Source of the DNA: Paenibacillus sp. 32352
GTDB lineage: Bacteria; Bacillota; Bacilli; Paenibacillales; NBRC-103111
Length of the DNA: 64,000 nucleotides
Reading direction: 5' to 3'
Assembly: GCF_002042965.1 (NCBI RefSeq)
Contig: NZ_MZNT01000013.1
Coordinates: 124,001 to 188,000, forward strand
A model generated the notes under the pieces. That model worked only from the letters and a program-made list of their open reading frames with translations, was not told the origin of the DNA and did not search any database. The position numbers and the translations under genes are program-made. Shown one piece after another: positions 47,635 to 55,407 of this stretch (position 1 is the stretch's first letter; each line of letters starts with the position of its first letter).

Positions 47635-48840
47635 ATGCAGAATCAGACAGCAAAGCAAGAAGCTCCTTTGTGGAGCCGCAATTTTATAACGATTTGTATC
47701 AGCAGTTTTTTTGTATATATGACCTTTTATATTTTGGCGGTGACCCTTCCGACCTTTGTTCTGGAGCATCTGCAAGGAAGCGGCCAGCAAATCGGCCTGG
47801 TCACTACTGTGTTCATCATTAGTGCTGTTATTTTCCGCCCACTGACGGGGAAATGGCTGGACGAGCTGGACAAGAAGAAAATCATTCTCTTCTCGCTCAT
47901 CCTGTTCGCCGTTTGCAGCATATTGCATCTTGTCGTAACTAACTTTTATGTTCTCTTACTGCTAAGATTTATTCACGGGATCGGCTTCGGCATCGCCGCT
48001 ACAGCCACATCCGCGGTAGTGATTCACATCATTCCCGCGCATCGCAGAGGCGAAGGGATCGGCTATTTCAGTCTGTTTATGAGCCTGGCCATGGTCATCG
48101 GTCCCTTCCTCGGACTGACGCTGATGACAAAAGCCAGCTTCCACGTTCTGTTCATCGCCTGTTTCGTTCTTTCTCTTCTGGCTTTCCTATGCGGGGCAAT
48201 AACCAAGCTTCCCGATACTCCGGCACCGGCCCAAACCGCGGGCACGTCCTGGAACTGGAAAAGATTTATCGAGCCTAAGGCAATTCCGATTTCGTTAGCA
48301 GGCTGTGTACTGGCGTTTTCTTACGGGGCTATCTCCACCTTCATTTCCGTCTACGCCAAATCGATCGGCCTGGAGCAGGTAGCCAGCTATTTCTTCATGG
48401 TGTTCGCCGCAATGATTCTTATATCCAGACCCTTTACCGGCAGACTGTTCGACCGCAAAGGCGAGCATGTGCTTGTCTATCCCGGCATCGTCCTGTTCGT
48501 CGTCGGCATGCTCTGGCTGAGCCAAGCGAATACGGCCTTCATCTTCCTGCTGACCGGAGGCATTATTGGGCTCGGCTTCGGCGCACTGCTGCCAAGCTTT
48601 CAGGCTATTGCCGTCAAATCGGCTCCAAGCCACCGAAGCGGTCTGGCCACCGGCACATATTTCGTCTTTTTCGATTCCGGGTATGGGCTCGGTTCCTATA
48701 TTCTCGGTCTTATTGCCGCCAAAACCAATTATCACGTCATGTACCTTGTCGGGGGCATCGTCGTCGCCTTTACCGTCATTCTCTATTACGGCCTTCATCA
48801 CAAAAAACAAAAGGTCCAAACGGCATCACGTCTTTCATAA
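47635..48840 (+). CDS. MFS transporter (drug/metabolite efflux type)
   Basis: 401 residues with twelve predicted membrane helices. Motif A between helices 2 and 3 reads R-P-L-T-G-K-W-L-D-E-L-D-K-K and its repeat between helices 8 and 9 reads R-P-F-T-G-R-L-F-D-R-K-G. Helix 5 has the V-I-G-P-F-L-G-L pattern of motif C, common in proton-driven exporters. It is expressed from a perfect promoter under a palindromic operator, as expected for an inducible efflux pump. No local regulator is obvious; the GGDEF/RHH protein is divergent and one candidate. Substrate unknown. Confidence 0.88.
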   Translation: MQNQTAKQEAPLWSRNFITICISSFFVYMTFYILAVTLPTFVLEHLQGSGQQIGLVTTVFIISAVIFRPLTGKWLDELDKKKIILFSLILFAVCSILHLVVTNFYVLLLLRFIHGIGFGIAATATSAVVIHIIPAHRRGEGIGYFSLFMSLAMVIGPFLGLTLMTKASFHVLFIACFVLSLLAFLCGAITKLPDTPAPAQTAGTSWNWKRFIEPKAIPISLAGCVLAFSYGAISTFISVYAKSIGLEQVASYFFMVFAAMILISRPFTGRLFDRKGEHVLVYPGIVLFVVGMLWLSQANTAFIFLLTGGIIGLGFGALLPSFQAIAVKSAPSHRSGLATGTYFVFFDSGYGLGSYILGLIAAKTNYHVMYLVGGIVVAFTVILYYGLHHKKQKVQTASRLS

Positions 48841-48843
48841 TGC

Positions 48844-48893
48844 AAAAACAGGCTGCATGGAATTCCAAGCGAATTCTTTTGCGGCCTGTTTTT
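48844..48893 (+). terminator. bidirectional terminator between MFS and LysR genes
   Basis: AAAAACAGGCTGC and GCGGCCTGTTTTT enclose an inner GGAATTC/GAATTC stem. T-runs exist on both strands and the flanking genes converge on it. Confidence 0.85.
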
Positions 48894-48908
48894 CTCTCTG
48901 GGTGGTCT

Positions 48909-49784
48909 TTAGCGAAACTGCTCGATGATAAAGGTGCGGAACAGCTCGGCCGAAGGAGATAATGTCCGGTCTTCAACCCAAGCGAGACCAATCTCCCTTT
49001 TGCACAAGGGTTCGGTCACATGCAGCCGTTTGATTTTGCTCGAATCGATCCCGGTAAAGAAAGGAATCAAGGTAATGCCAAGACCGGATGAGACCAGCAC
49101 CGAGACTGTCGCCACATCGTCCCCCTCGAACTTGATCTTGGGAGCAAAGCCCGCCAAGCTGCACAGCCGGTCGGTTAACGTACGCATCCCGTAGCCTCTT
49201 TTGAACGTTATGAAGGGCTCCCCGGCAAGCTCCTCTAGACGGAGCGAGGTTCGAGAAGCAAGCCGGTGATTCGAAGGAACGTAGACGAACAGTTCTTCCT
49301 CGATCAATTTATGCCAAATAAGCCCTTTATCATTGTCCAGCAGACCTACTATGCTGAGATCTACCTCGCTATGCATCAATTGCTTATGAATGATGGTGGT
49401 AGGGCTCTGATGCAGCAAAAATTCCACTTGCGGATACACCCGATTGAATCGGCTGATCAGCTCCGGCAAAATGCTCAATCCGAACGTCATTACGAACGAT
49501 AAGGAAACGGAGCCGGTATAGGGGTCCTTCATCTGGTGCAGCTCCTGAACCCCATCCTGGATTTCCTGCAGAGCGCGGTCAACCCGTCTTAGAAACTGCT
49601 TGCCGTAGGAGTTCAGCTGAACGGATCGGCCGATACGGTCGAACAAAGCGACGCCAAGCTCCTCCTCAAGGTGAGTGATCGATCGGCTAAGGGCAGGCTG
49701 CGAGATAGCCAGCTGCTCCGCCGCTTTGGTAAAATGCTCCGTCTTCGCTACAACGCGAAAGTATTCTAGCTGCTGCCACTCCAT
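48909..49784 (-). CDS. LysR-family transcriptional regulator
   Basis: 291 residues from the ATG at 49784. The longer frame lacks a homologous N terminus; M-E-W-Q-Q-L-E-Y-F is a standard LysR opening. Winged helix-turn-helix at 17-40 (F-T-K-A-A-E-Q-L-A-I-S-Q-P-A-L-S-R-S-I), then the periplasmic-binding-like effector domain. It is divergent from the MFS gene at 49918 with a short inverted repeat between them, so it probably activates or represses that transporter in response to its substrate. Ribosome binding site weak (GGTG). Confidence 0.9.
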   Translation of the reverse strand: MEWQQLEYFRVVAKTEHFTKAAEQLAISQPALSRSITHLEEELGVALFDRIGRSVQLNSYGKQFLRRVDRALQEIQDGVQELHQMKDPYTGSVSLSFVMTFGLSILPELISRFNRVYPQVEFLLHQSPTTIIHKQLMHSEVDLSIVGLLDNDKGLIWHKLIEEELFVYVPSNHRLASRTSLRLEELAGEPFITFKRGYGMRTLTDRLCSLAGFAPKIKFEGDDVATVSVLVSSGLGITLIPFFTGIDSSKIKRLHVTEPLCKREIGLAWVEDRTLSPSAELFRTFIIEQFR

Positions 49785-49818
49785 CCCGCGCACCACTGTC
49801 CTTTCATAACAAAAATGC

Positions 49819-49838
49819 ATTATTTCTATATCAATAAT
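49819..49838. promoter_or_regulatory. LysR-type inverted repeat in the LysR/MFS intergenic region
   Basis: ATTATT and AATAAT separated by eight bases, preceded by the palindrome AATGCATT. The T-N11-A style arrangement and position fit a LysR site. Confidence 0.45.
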
Positions 49839-49917
49839 AAATTGGACGTTATCAGCTGACAAGGAGTAGACTTAGTAATCATCAATAACAGTCAGACGGT
49901 ATAAAGGGGAGAGAATG

Positions 49918-51129
49918 ATGCCATATATAGAAATCGGAAGCGGCGCCTACCGGCGCACCTTATTTAGCATGCTGTTGGGAAGCCTGGTTACTTTCGCGAT
50001 ATTGTACAGCCCGCAAACCTTGATCGGCACCTTCGCAGAGGAATTTCATGTATCGCCTTCCACGGCCAGCTTCGTAATCTCTTTTTCGACGGTTACTCTT
50101 GCGGTCGCCATGCTGTTCGTCTCGGTATGCTCCAATGCCTGGGGGAGAAAAGGAGTGATGGGCGTCTCTTTATTCGCCACGTCCGTGCTTGCCATTATTT
50201 CCTCCTTCACCCACAGCTTTCATTGGCTGCTGGCGCTGCGGCTTCTCGAAGGCATCAGCCTTGCGGGCTTTCCGGCTATTGCCATGACTTATTTGAACGA
50301 AGAAATTTCGCCGGGAAGCATCGGCAGAGTCATGGGAGTCTATGTCGGGGGTACGGCAGTCGGAGGCTTTGCAGGACGGATTATCGTCAGCGCCTTGACA
50401 GACTTGTTCTCCTGGCATACGGCGCTATTGGCACTCGGGATTTTCAGTCTCCTATGCAGCGTCTGCTTCTGGATGTACCTGCCGAAATCGCAGCATTTTC
50501 AGCCGGTCAGCATCTCCTTCAAGCATGCAATTCATGGCTTCAAAAGCGGCTTAGCCGATAAAAAGCTGCTCGTGCTGTACCTGGTCGGTTTCCTGCTTTT
50601 GGGGGCCTACGTTACCCTATTCAATTATTTAGGCTATCCACTATCCCAGGCTCCTTATGATTTGAGCCAAACCGTCATTGGATTTCTATTCATCTTCCAG
50701 CTGGTCGGCTCCTGGAGTTCCTTCCTGTTCGGCAAGCTGGCCGACAAGCATTCCCGTGCAGGGCTGATCGGTCTAGGCATCGCCTTGTCGGTTATCGGGG
50801 CGCTGCTGACGCTGTACGGCAGCCTTGTACTTATGATCGCGGGTCTGATCTTGTTCGCGTTCGGATTTTTTGCCGGGCATACGGTAGCCAGCGGATGGAT
50901 CGGAAGAATAGCTCCAGCACCCAGCAAGGCCTACGCCTCTTCGTTGTACCTGTTGTTCTATTACACAGGCTCCAGCCTCGTCGGCTGGTCCGGCGGCTTC
51001 TTCCTCGCCTCCTTCCATTGGGGCGGAGTCATCGCCTTCATCTGCGCGCTGCTTGTTCTTACAGCTGTCTTGGTCCTGCAGCTTATTCGGCGTCCTGTGG
51101 CTCCACAAGGGGCTCGAATGGGAAAATAG
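49918..51129 (+). CDS. MFS transporter, YnfM-like
   Basis: 403 residues with twelve membrane helices. L-F-V-S-V-C-S-N-A-W-G-R-K-G between helices 2 and 3, G-I-S-L-A-G-F-P-A-I-A-M-T-Y-L-N-E-E and V-G-G-T-A-V-G-G-F-A-G-R in helices 4-5 resemble the YnfM/arabinose-efflux group. Two adjacent ATGs (49915, 49918) both follow GGGGAGAG; the second has better spacing. Divergent from the LysR gene, its likely regulator. A small-molecule exporter is the best guess. Confidence 0.88.
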   Translation: MPYIEIGSGAYRRTLFSMLLGSLVTFAILYSPQTLIGTFAEEFHVSPSTASFVISFSTVTLAVAMLFVSVCSNAWGRKGVMGVSLFATSVLAIISSFTHSFHWLLALRLLEGISLAGFPAIAMTYLNEEISPGSIGRVMGVYVGGTAVGGFAGRIIVSALTDLFSWHTALLALGIFSLLCSVCFWMYLPKSQHFQPVSISFKHAIHGFKSGLADKKLLVLYLVGFLLLGAYVTLFNYLGYPLSQAPYDLSQTVIGFLFIFQLVGSWSSFLFGKLADKHSRAGLIGLGIALSVIGALLTLYGSLVLMIAGLILFAFGFFAGHTVASGWIGRIAPAPSKAYASSLYLLFYYTGSSLVGWSGGFFLASFHWGGVIAFICALLVLTAVLVLQLIRRPVAPQGARMGK

Positions 51130-51325
51130 CATCTTAACGCCCTGACGGAATGCTGTCTTTGATCTATCGGCATTCAAGACGTTCAATTTGCCGTGGAGCC
51201 GTTCCAGGATTCAATTCCATTCCATTCGCCGGCCGCGGGTCCTGCACTCTTTTCGATACGAGTCCTCCCAATCTAACACGAGTATTATGCCCTTTCGACG
51301 TGCGATTCCCACACGTAAAAAAGAA

Positions 51326-51352
51326 GAGCCGCGCGGAATATCCGTGTGGCTC
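51326..51352 (-). terminator. orphan terminator-like hairpin
   Basis: On the minus strand GAGCCACACGGA pairs with TCCGCGCGGCTC (two wobble-type positions) and is followed by TTCTTTTTT. The T-run is on the strand for which no gene lies upstream, so it may be left over from a lost gene or act as a plus-strand stem after the MFS gene. Confidence 0.5.
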
Positions 51353-51394
51353 CAGGTTGTGGAATTCCCTATCATACCGAAAAATGTGTTGTCT

Positions 51395-51454
51395 GATAAT
51401 AAAGTTGTTGAATTTATAATAAAGTCTTTTAAATTTGATAATAAAGTTGTTTAA
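51395..51454. repeat. 21-bp direct repeats, about 2.9 copies
   Basis: GATAATAAAGTTGTTGAATTT, ATAATAAAGTCTTTTAAATTT (after a shared boundary) and GATAATAAAGTTGTTTAA occur head to tail at 51395, 51416 and 51437. A 21-bp period places the repeats on one helix face, as with phased protein sites. Confidence 0.75.
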
Positions 51455-51660
51455 AAAAACGGCTATCGTCGTTAAGCTAACGGGACACGATAACTCAACA
51501 AACCGTCTTTTAGGCGTTCCGCCGAAATACCTAAGATTATCTCATAGAACTCGACGAGACAATAATGATGCGTACAGAAGCAAAATTCACGGGATGCCAT
51601 CCTTCCTATAATAAGTGATGCAATACCGTAACATATTATTTGGGCCAAAATATTATTCCC

Positions 51661-51690
51661 TTTACTTAAACGATGATCGAGGCGTATAAT
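51661..51690 (+). promoter_or_regulatory. candidate promoter of the RarD-type gene
   Basis: TTTACT (51661-51666), 18-bp spacer, TATAAT (51685-51690); 38 bp before the start codon. Confidence 0.55.
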
Positions 51691-51727
51691 CCGTTAAGAC
51701 ATCGGAGTGAGAAGAGGGAAATTGATT

Positions 51728-52606
51728 ATGAACAACGGGTTGGTCAATGCTATTATCGCGTATATCATGTGGGGGGTTCTCCCACTTTATTGGAGGTTGT
51801 TTAACGATGTGCCGGCAGGCGAGATTCTGTCACATCGGGTTGTCTGGTCGTTCGTCTTCATGGGTATTCTCGTCACCGTCCAGCGTCGCTGGGGTGACAT
51901 GAAGCGGATTGCGGCTAGCCGCTCGCTCCTGCTGTCGCTCACCGCTAGCGGACTGCTGGTCGCTGCTAATTGGCTCATCTTCATCTGGGCTGTCAACAAC
52001 GACCATGTCGTCGAGACAAGTCTCGGTTATTATTTGAACCCGTTGCTGAACGTGCTGCTTGCGGTTGTCTTCCTTCGTGAGAAGCCAAACCGTGGCCAAT
52101 GGCTCGCGATTGCCATCGCTAGCGCCGCGGTGCTCATCATCGCCATCGACTACGGACGGTTCCCATGGATCTCAATCTCACTGGCCGCGACGTTTGGCTT
52201 GTACGGCCTCGTGAAGAAGAAGATCGGACAAGACGCTTCTGTAGGCTTGCTGTCGGAGACGGCTGTAGTCCTGCCTGTTTCGCTCGGCTACTGGATCTAT
52301 TTGGCCACCGTGGGAAAGACGACGGCATGGACGCTACCTGTATCCACGTTTGTAGAACTGCTTCTTTCCGGCGTGGTAACAGCACTACCGCTGCTTTTCT
52401 TTGCGCGAGCGGCCGCCCGGATGGCGCTGTCCACGCTCGGCTTCGTACAATACATCGGGCCGACGATCATGCTGTTACTGAGCGTATTCGTGTTCAAAGA
52501 ATCGGTCTCGCCGGTTCTTCTCATCGGCTTCGCGCTCATCTGGACAGCGCTTGTCGTATACGCTGCGGCATCAGTTCGCGGCACGAAACTCACGAAGGCG
52601 CGCTGA
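51728..52606 (+). CDS. rarD: RarD/EamA-family permease
   Basis: 292 residues from the ATG at 51728 (AGAGGG nine bases upstream) with ten predicted membrane helices in two five-helix EamA repeats. N-A-I-I-A-Y-I-M-W-G-V-L-P-L-Y-W-R-L, S-H-R-V-V-W-S and N-W-L-I-F-I-W-A-V-N-N-D-H-V-V-E-T-S-L-G-Y are highly characteristic of RarD. The transported substrate is unknown. Own promoter and terminator make it a single-gene unit. Its G+C is normal for the genome, unlike the AT-rich genes just after it. Confidence 0.9.
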   Translation: MNNGLVNAIIAYIMWGVLPLYWRLFNDVPAGEILSHRVVWSFVFMGILVTVQRRWGDMKRIAASRSLLLSLTASGLLVAANWLIFIWAVNNDHVVETSLGYYLNPLLNVLLAVVFLREKPNRGQWLAIAIASAAVLIIAIDYGRFPWISISLAATFGLYGLVKKKIGQDASVGLLSETAVVLPVSLGYWIYLATVGKTTAWTLPVSTFVELLLSGVVTALPLLFFARAAARMALSTLGFVQYIGPTIMLLLSVFVFKESVSPVLLIGFALIWTALVVYAAASVRGTKLTKAR

Positions 52607-52640
52607 CGACAAACACGTCCAGCCACCCGGTACCGTCATA

Positions 52641-52679
52641 ACAGCCATTTCCGTCCGCTAGGGAGGAGATGGCTGTTTT
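52641..52679 (+). terminator. terminator of the RarD-type gene
   Basis: ACAGCCATTTCC pairs with GGAGATGGCTGT and is followed by TTTTCTGT, 35 bp past the stop. Confidence 0.8.
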
Positions 52680-52689
52680 CTGTATGGAG

Positions 52690-52710
52690 TTAAGCTAACG
52701 GGTACGTTAG
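52690..52710 (+). repeat. CTAACGG junction motif with small inverted repeat
   Basis: TTAAGCTAACG, then GGTA, then CGTTAG, so the CTAACG core is inverted around four bases. The core motif recurs at 51472, 54119 and 55145, always between genes. Confidence 0.6.
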
Positions 52711-52770
52711 TACAAAAAAGCAACACACTTCGAACTATATTAAAAAATCTAAAGCTTTGGAGAACTATCG

Positions 52771-53128
52771 ATGAAAAAAATTCTTCTGATAATACTTTTT
52801 ATAGGAATATTAGTTGGTGCTCTATATCATGATAAACAGTCAAGGTACGCAAATGTATCTGCTTTTCCAATAGCGGACGATATTGATTCAATTGAAATAA
52901 ATATAGGTGGTCCTCCGACTACAGAAAACAGCTAATGATCAGTTTATTTCAATGGGTGGTGGCCCGAGTGAACTGGTCATGAAAACAAAATACGGAAAGA
53001 CCCTTAGAATTGTAGATGCGGTTGGATCAGTATCTGTAAAAGTACCGAACGGTGGGATGATCACCTCAGTTTCAATATCAGATCAAGTGACAGTAGTGTA
53101 TCAAGATAACAATGCCGGTGAGGATTAA
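52771..53128 (+). pseudogene. small secreted or membrane protein gene, interrupted by a frameshift
   Basis: An ATG at 52771 (GGAGA nine bases upstream) opens M-K-K-I-L-L-I-I-L-F-I-G-I-L-V-G-A, a signal or anchor, and reaches I-N-I-G-G-P-P-T-T-E before a TAA at 52933. The next frame continues without a break as T-A-N-D-Q-F-I-S-M-G-G-G-P to a stop at 53128. Removing one A from the AAAA run at 52925-52928 joins them into a protein of about 118 residues. AT-rich. Family not recognised. It could be a real inactivation, a phase-variable gene or a sequencing error. Confidence 0.65.
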
Positions 53129-53246
53129 ATGCTCTATAGTTATTGCCTATAACTAGAGTAAAAAATATATATTGGTTCAACATCCTTTTATTGGATATAA
53201 TTTCATCAATTAATAATTGTAATTCCAGAAAGGGGGGTAGAATGCC

Positions 53247-54056
53247 ATGATAACTCACTTCTCAGAGCTTCAGTTAAATACAGTTTCAGTGCAAGGTGTT
53301 AAACAATTCTATCATGATCAATTACGCTTTCCTATTCTTTTCGAATCAGATAATGAAATATGTTTCCAGCCGACTGAATACTTTACATTGTCTTTTAAAG
53401 AAGGCGTAGAACCTCTAGCTCCAGTTCATTTTGCTTTCGAAGTTCCTTATTCTGAATTTGAAAACGTGGTGAATTGGCTCCAAAGTGCAGGGGGTATTAC
53501 CCTTTTAAAATGGTCGGATGGTAGAATTATTGACGATTTCGAAACTGGAATGAATGTTTACTTCCGAGATGGAGATGGCAATTTATTAGAAATTATTACT
53601 CATTATTACATCAAAGAAGGAATACTTCCTCCTTGTGGCGAGTTAAAAATATTGTATCTTAGGGAAATTGGATTTCCGGTTGATAGCGTAATTGATTTCA
53701 GGGAGTTGTTAGTTAATATTTTAAATTTTAAACTTGATAAGGTATCTGACAACTTTACTTTTGCTATTGGCGGAACATCACATGCGGTTATTCCTTCGAA
53801 AAAGCGAAAGTGGATTCCAATTGCAATGACTGCTTTACCACCGACAATGAATGTAGTATTTGGGGTAGGTAGTTCAGAATTTATTGATAAGGTCAAAACA
53901 AACCTATCTGCAAAAGGCATACATTTTGATGAAAATAATGAAGATGGTCGACTTCATTTCAGAATAAATGAGTACAGCTTTTATTTAAGATTTACTAACT
54001 TTCCTAAAGAAGCACCTACGCTTTTAAATCTACCTTATTCAAGATTACAATTTTAA
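53247..54056 (+). CDS. VOC (glyoxalase/bleomycin-resistance) superfamily protein
   Basis: 269 residues with two VOC modules. The first has H-F-S-E-L-Q-L-N-T-V-S-V-Q-G-V-K-Q-F-Y and ends V-Y-F-R-D-G-D-G-N-L-L-E-I-I, the standard C-terminal strand with its metal-type glutamate. The second module (near 130-265) is less conserved. Enzymatic role unknown; the superfamily includes dioxygenases, isomerases and antibiotic-binding proteins. ATG preceded by AAGGGGGG. AT-rich in contrast to the flanks at 51 and 56 kb and part of the island described in the findings. Confidence 0.82.
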   Translation: MITHFSELQLNTVSVQGVKQFYHDQLRFPILFESDNEICFQPTEYFTLSFKEGVEPLAPVHFAFEVPYSEFENVVNWLQSAGGITLLKWSDGRIIDDFETGMNVYFRDGDGNLLEIITHYYIKEGILPPCGELKILYLREIGFPVDSVIDFRELLVNILNFKLDKVSDNFTFAIGGTSHAVIPSKKRKWIPIAMTALPPTMNVVFGVGSSEFIDKVKTNLSAKGIHFDENNEDGRLHFRINEYSFYLRFTNFPKEAPTLLNLPYSRLQF

Positions 54057-54068
54057 AGTTACTTAACT

Positions 54069-54097
54069 AAAGGAGACGGTACGTAGTAGTCGCCTTT
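54069..54097 (+). terminator. hairpin after the VOC gene
   Basis: AAAGGAGAC and GTCGCCTTT pair with one mismatch, 13 bp past the stop. Confidence 0.5.
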
Positions 54098-54118
54098 AAA
54101 ATGGCTCGATTTTGCTTC

Positions 54119-54204
54119 ATTGAACTAACGGCCAGGATAGTTGAATGATTTCGCGAATAACTTAAGTCATGACGAATTTACGAAGTTCGCAAAAAAGACG
54201 TTAG
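54119..54204 (+). repeat. CTAACGG junction motif with distal CGTTAG
   Basis: ATTGAACTAACGG at 54119-54131 and CGTTAG at 54199-54204, so the CTAACG core appears inverted about 70 bp apart, framing a stretch with no gene between the VOC and nucleotidyltransferase genes. Confidence 0.5.
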
Positions 54205-54237
54205 CCGAAAGAAGTTCTTAGTTTAGGAGGAGTCTAT

Positions 54238-55008
54238 ATGATATTAGAAAAAGTTATAAATAGAATTGTAATACAAAGTGAATATAAGGATTTTGTTGAT
54301 AAGTATATAGATAATATACTTACCGAATTTAAAGGTAAGATTCATAGCATTTATATGTGTGGCTCGATTCCAAAAGGAACTGCTAAACCTTTTAAGTCAG
54401 ATGCAGACTTTACTATTGTATGTGTAAATCCCAAAGATATTGATTACGAAAGATTGTCAAATATTAAAGACAGTCTTTTGGAAGAATATCCATTAGTAAC
54501 TAAGATTGATACGACAATTTGCTCGATTGACGATGTATTAAGTAAACCAAATGAGTGGGGTTTTTGGGTAAAGATAATTTGTGTTTGCATATATGGTCAT
54601 GACGTTGGTGAAAAAGTACCACCGATAATTATTTCTCCAGAGTTCATTTTAGACTTAAATACAGAGACCAAGAAGGAAGTAGATCGTAGACATAGTTTAC
54701 TTTCTAATGCTAGTGATAACACAATGAAAAATAGATATATTAAAGGTTACTCTAAGAGATTAATTCGTGCATTATACTCTTTGGTTTTAGAAGATACAGG
54801 TGTATGGCAAGATGACATTATTATGATGAAGAATGCCATATTAAACTATTGTGAGATTGACTCCGCTTTAGTTGATTATCTGTATGCTTGTTACTTGGAT
54901 AGTAATAATGTACTTGTTGAAGAGTTTCTGGGAATTGCAGATGAAGTATATAGCTATTTTGAGAACGCCTTAAATGCAATGGCTGCTTCCAGAACTTCCT
55001 TCGACTAA
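54238..55008 (+). CDS. nucleotidyltransferase-domain protein, aminoglycoside-nucleotidyltransferase-like
   Basis: 256 residues. Polymerase-beta-type nucleotidyltransferase motif M-C-G-S-I-P-K-G-T near 41-49 followed by S-D-A-D-F-T-I-V (Asp55 and Asp57 as metal ligands). The C-terminal 130 residues are helical. The overall plan (GS...SDxD then helical domain, about 260 residues) is like aminoglycoside adenylyltransferases, but relatives modify other small molecules or tRNA-like targets. AGGAGG seven bases before the ATG. AT-rich, in the cassette-like island, with no partner HEPN gene beside it. Confidence 0.82.
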   Translation: MILEKVINRIVIQSEYKDFVDKYIDNILTEFKGKIHSIYMCGSIPKGTAKPFKSDADFTIVCVNPKDIDYERLSNIKDSLLEEYPLVTKIDTTICSIDDVLSKPNEWGFWVKIICVCIYGHDVGEKVPPIIISPEFILDLNTETKKEVDRRHSLLSNASDNTMKNRYIKGYSKRLIRALYSLVLEDTGVWQDDIIMMKNAILNYCEIDSALVDYLYACYLDSNNVLVEEFLGIADEVYSYFENALNAMAASRTSFD

Positions 55009-55026
55009 CAACATATTGACGCTTCG

Positions 55027-55050
55027 GGTCACTCTGAGAAGCGAGTGACC
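55027..55050 (+). terminator. hairpin after the nucleotidyltransferase gene
   Basis: GGTCACTC and GAGTGACC around eight bases, 19 bp after the stop; no T-run. Confidence 0.45.
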
Positions 55051-55144
55051 TCATCCAGCCCCCTAAGCCCGTCGGGACGTCACTGATTAGGTGTTCGGCA
55101 AGCCTCACAACTATAAGCAGCGACTCTAATTAAAACATAAGACT

Positions 55145-55158
55145 ATTGAACTAACGGG
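55145..55158 (+). repeat. CTAACGG junction motif
   Basis: ATTGAACTAACGGG, identical over 13 bases to the copy at 54119. It marks the right edge of the AT-rich island, directly before hairpin element E. Confidence 0.55.
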
Positions 55159-55170
55159 TATGGGAGATGA

Positions 55171-55305
55171 GGTGTCCCCTTGCTTACGAAGTAAGTTTTC
55201 CTTTGGAAAACTCTTAAGCGTTCGCCTTTGTTTTCGGGAAATCCCCGCTAGAAGCGAATTCTAATCCAAATTTCCCGAAAACAACAGCGGCCGGAGGGGA
55301 ATACC
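55171..55305 (-). repeat. covarying intergenic hairpin element, copy E
   Basis: Opposite orientation to copies A-D. Inner stem TTGTTTTCGGGAAAT (55228-55242) with ATTTCCCGAAAACAA (55270-55284), perfect; outer arms GGTGTCCCC and GGGGAATACC; one 39-bp-type unit at about 55182-55215. On its own sense strand it ends in AAAGGCGAACGCT. It lies past the end of the SLH gene. Confidence 0.85.
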
Positions 55306-55363
55306 TACCCCATCGGGGACCGATGCTATTTTTCCAATTACCTGCAGGTTGCTCAACAACCTA

Positions 55364-55393
55364 AAGAGACACACGGAGCACCGCGTGTCTCTT
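55364..55393 (-). terminator. terminator of the SLH/PHP gene
   Basis: On the minus strand AAGAGACACGCGG pairs with CCGTGTGTCTCTT around four bases, 15 bp after the stop. T-rich but with only a short T-run. Confidence 0.75.
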
Positions 55394-55407
55394 CTTTCCT
55401 TTATAAC

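Larger units (their letters stand above)
51130..51727. other. 598-bp intergenic region with hairpin, direct repeats and promoter
   Basis: No gene. Contains a GC-rich hairpin (51326-51352), a three-fold 21-bp AT-rich repeat (51395-51454), one copy of the TTAAGCTAACGG motif (51472-51483) and a promoter for the RarD gene. Base composition changes abruptly near 51390. Confidence 0.65.

Noticed and set aside
51472..55158. Integron attC sites
   Set aside because: The CTAACGG motif does not fit the RYYYAAC/GTTRRRY pair and no integrase gene is in the window; kept only as a repeated junction motif.
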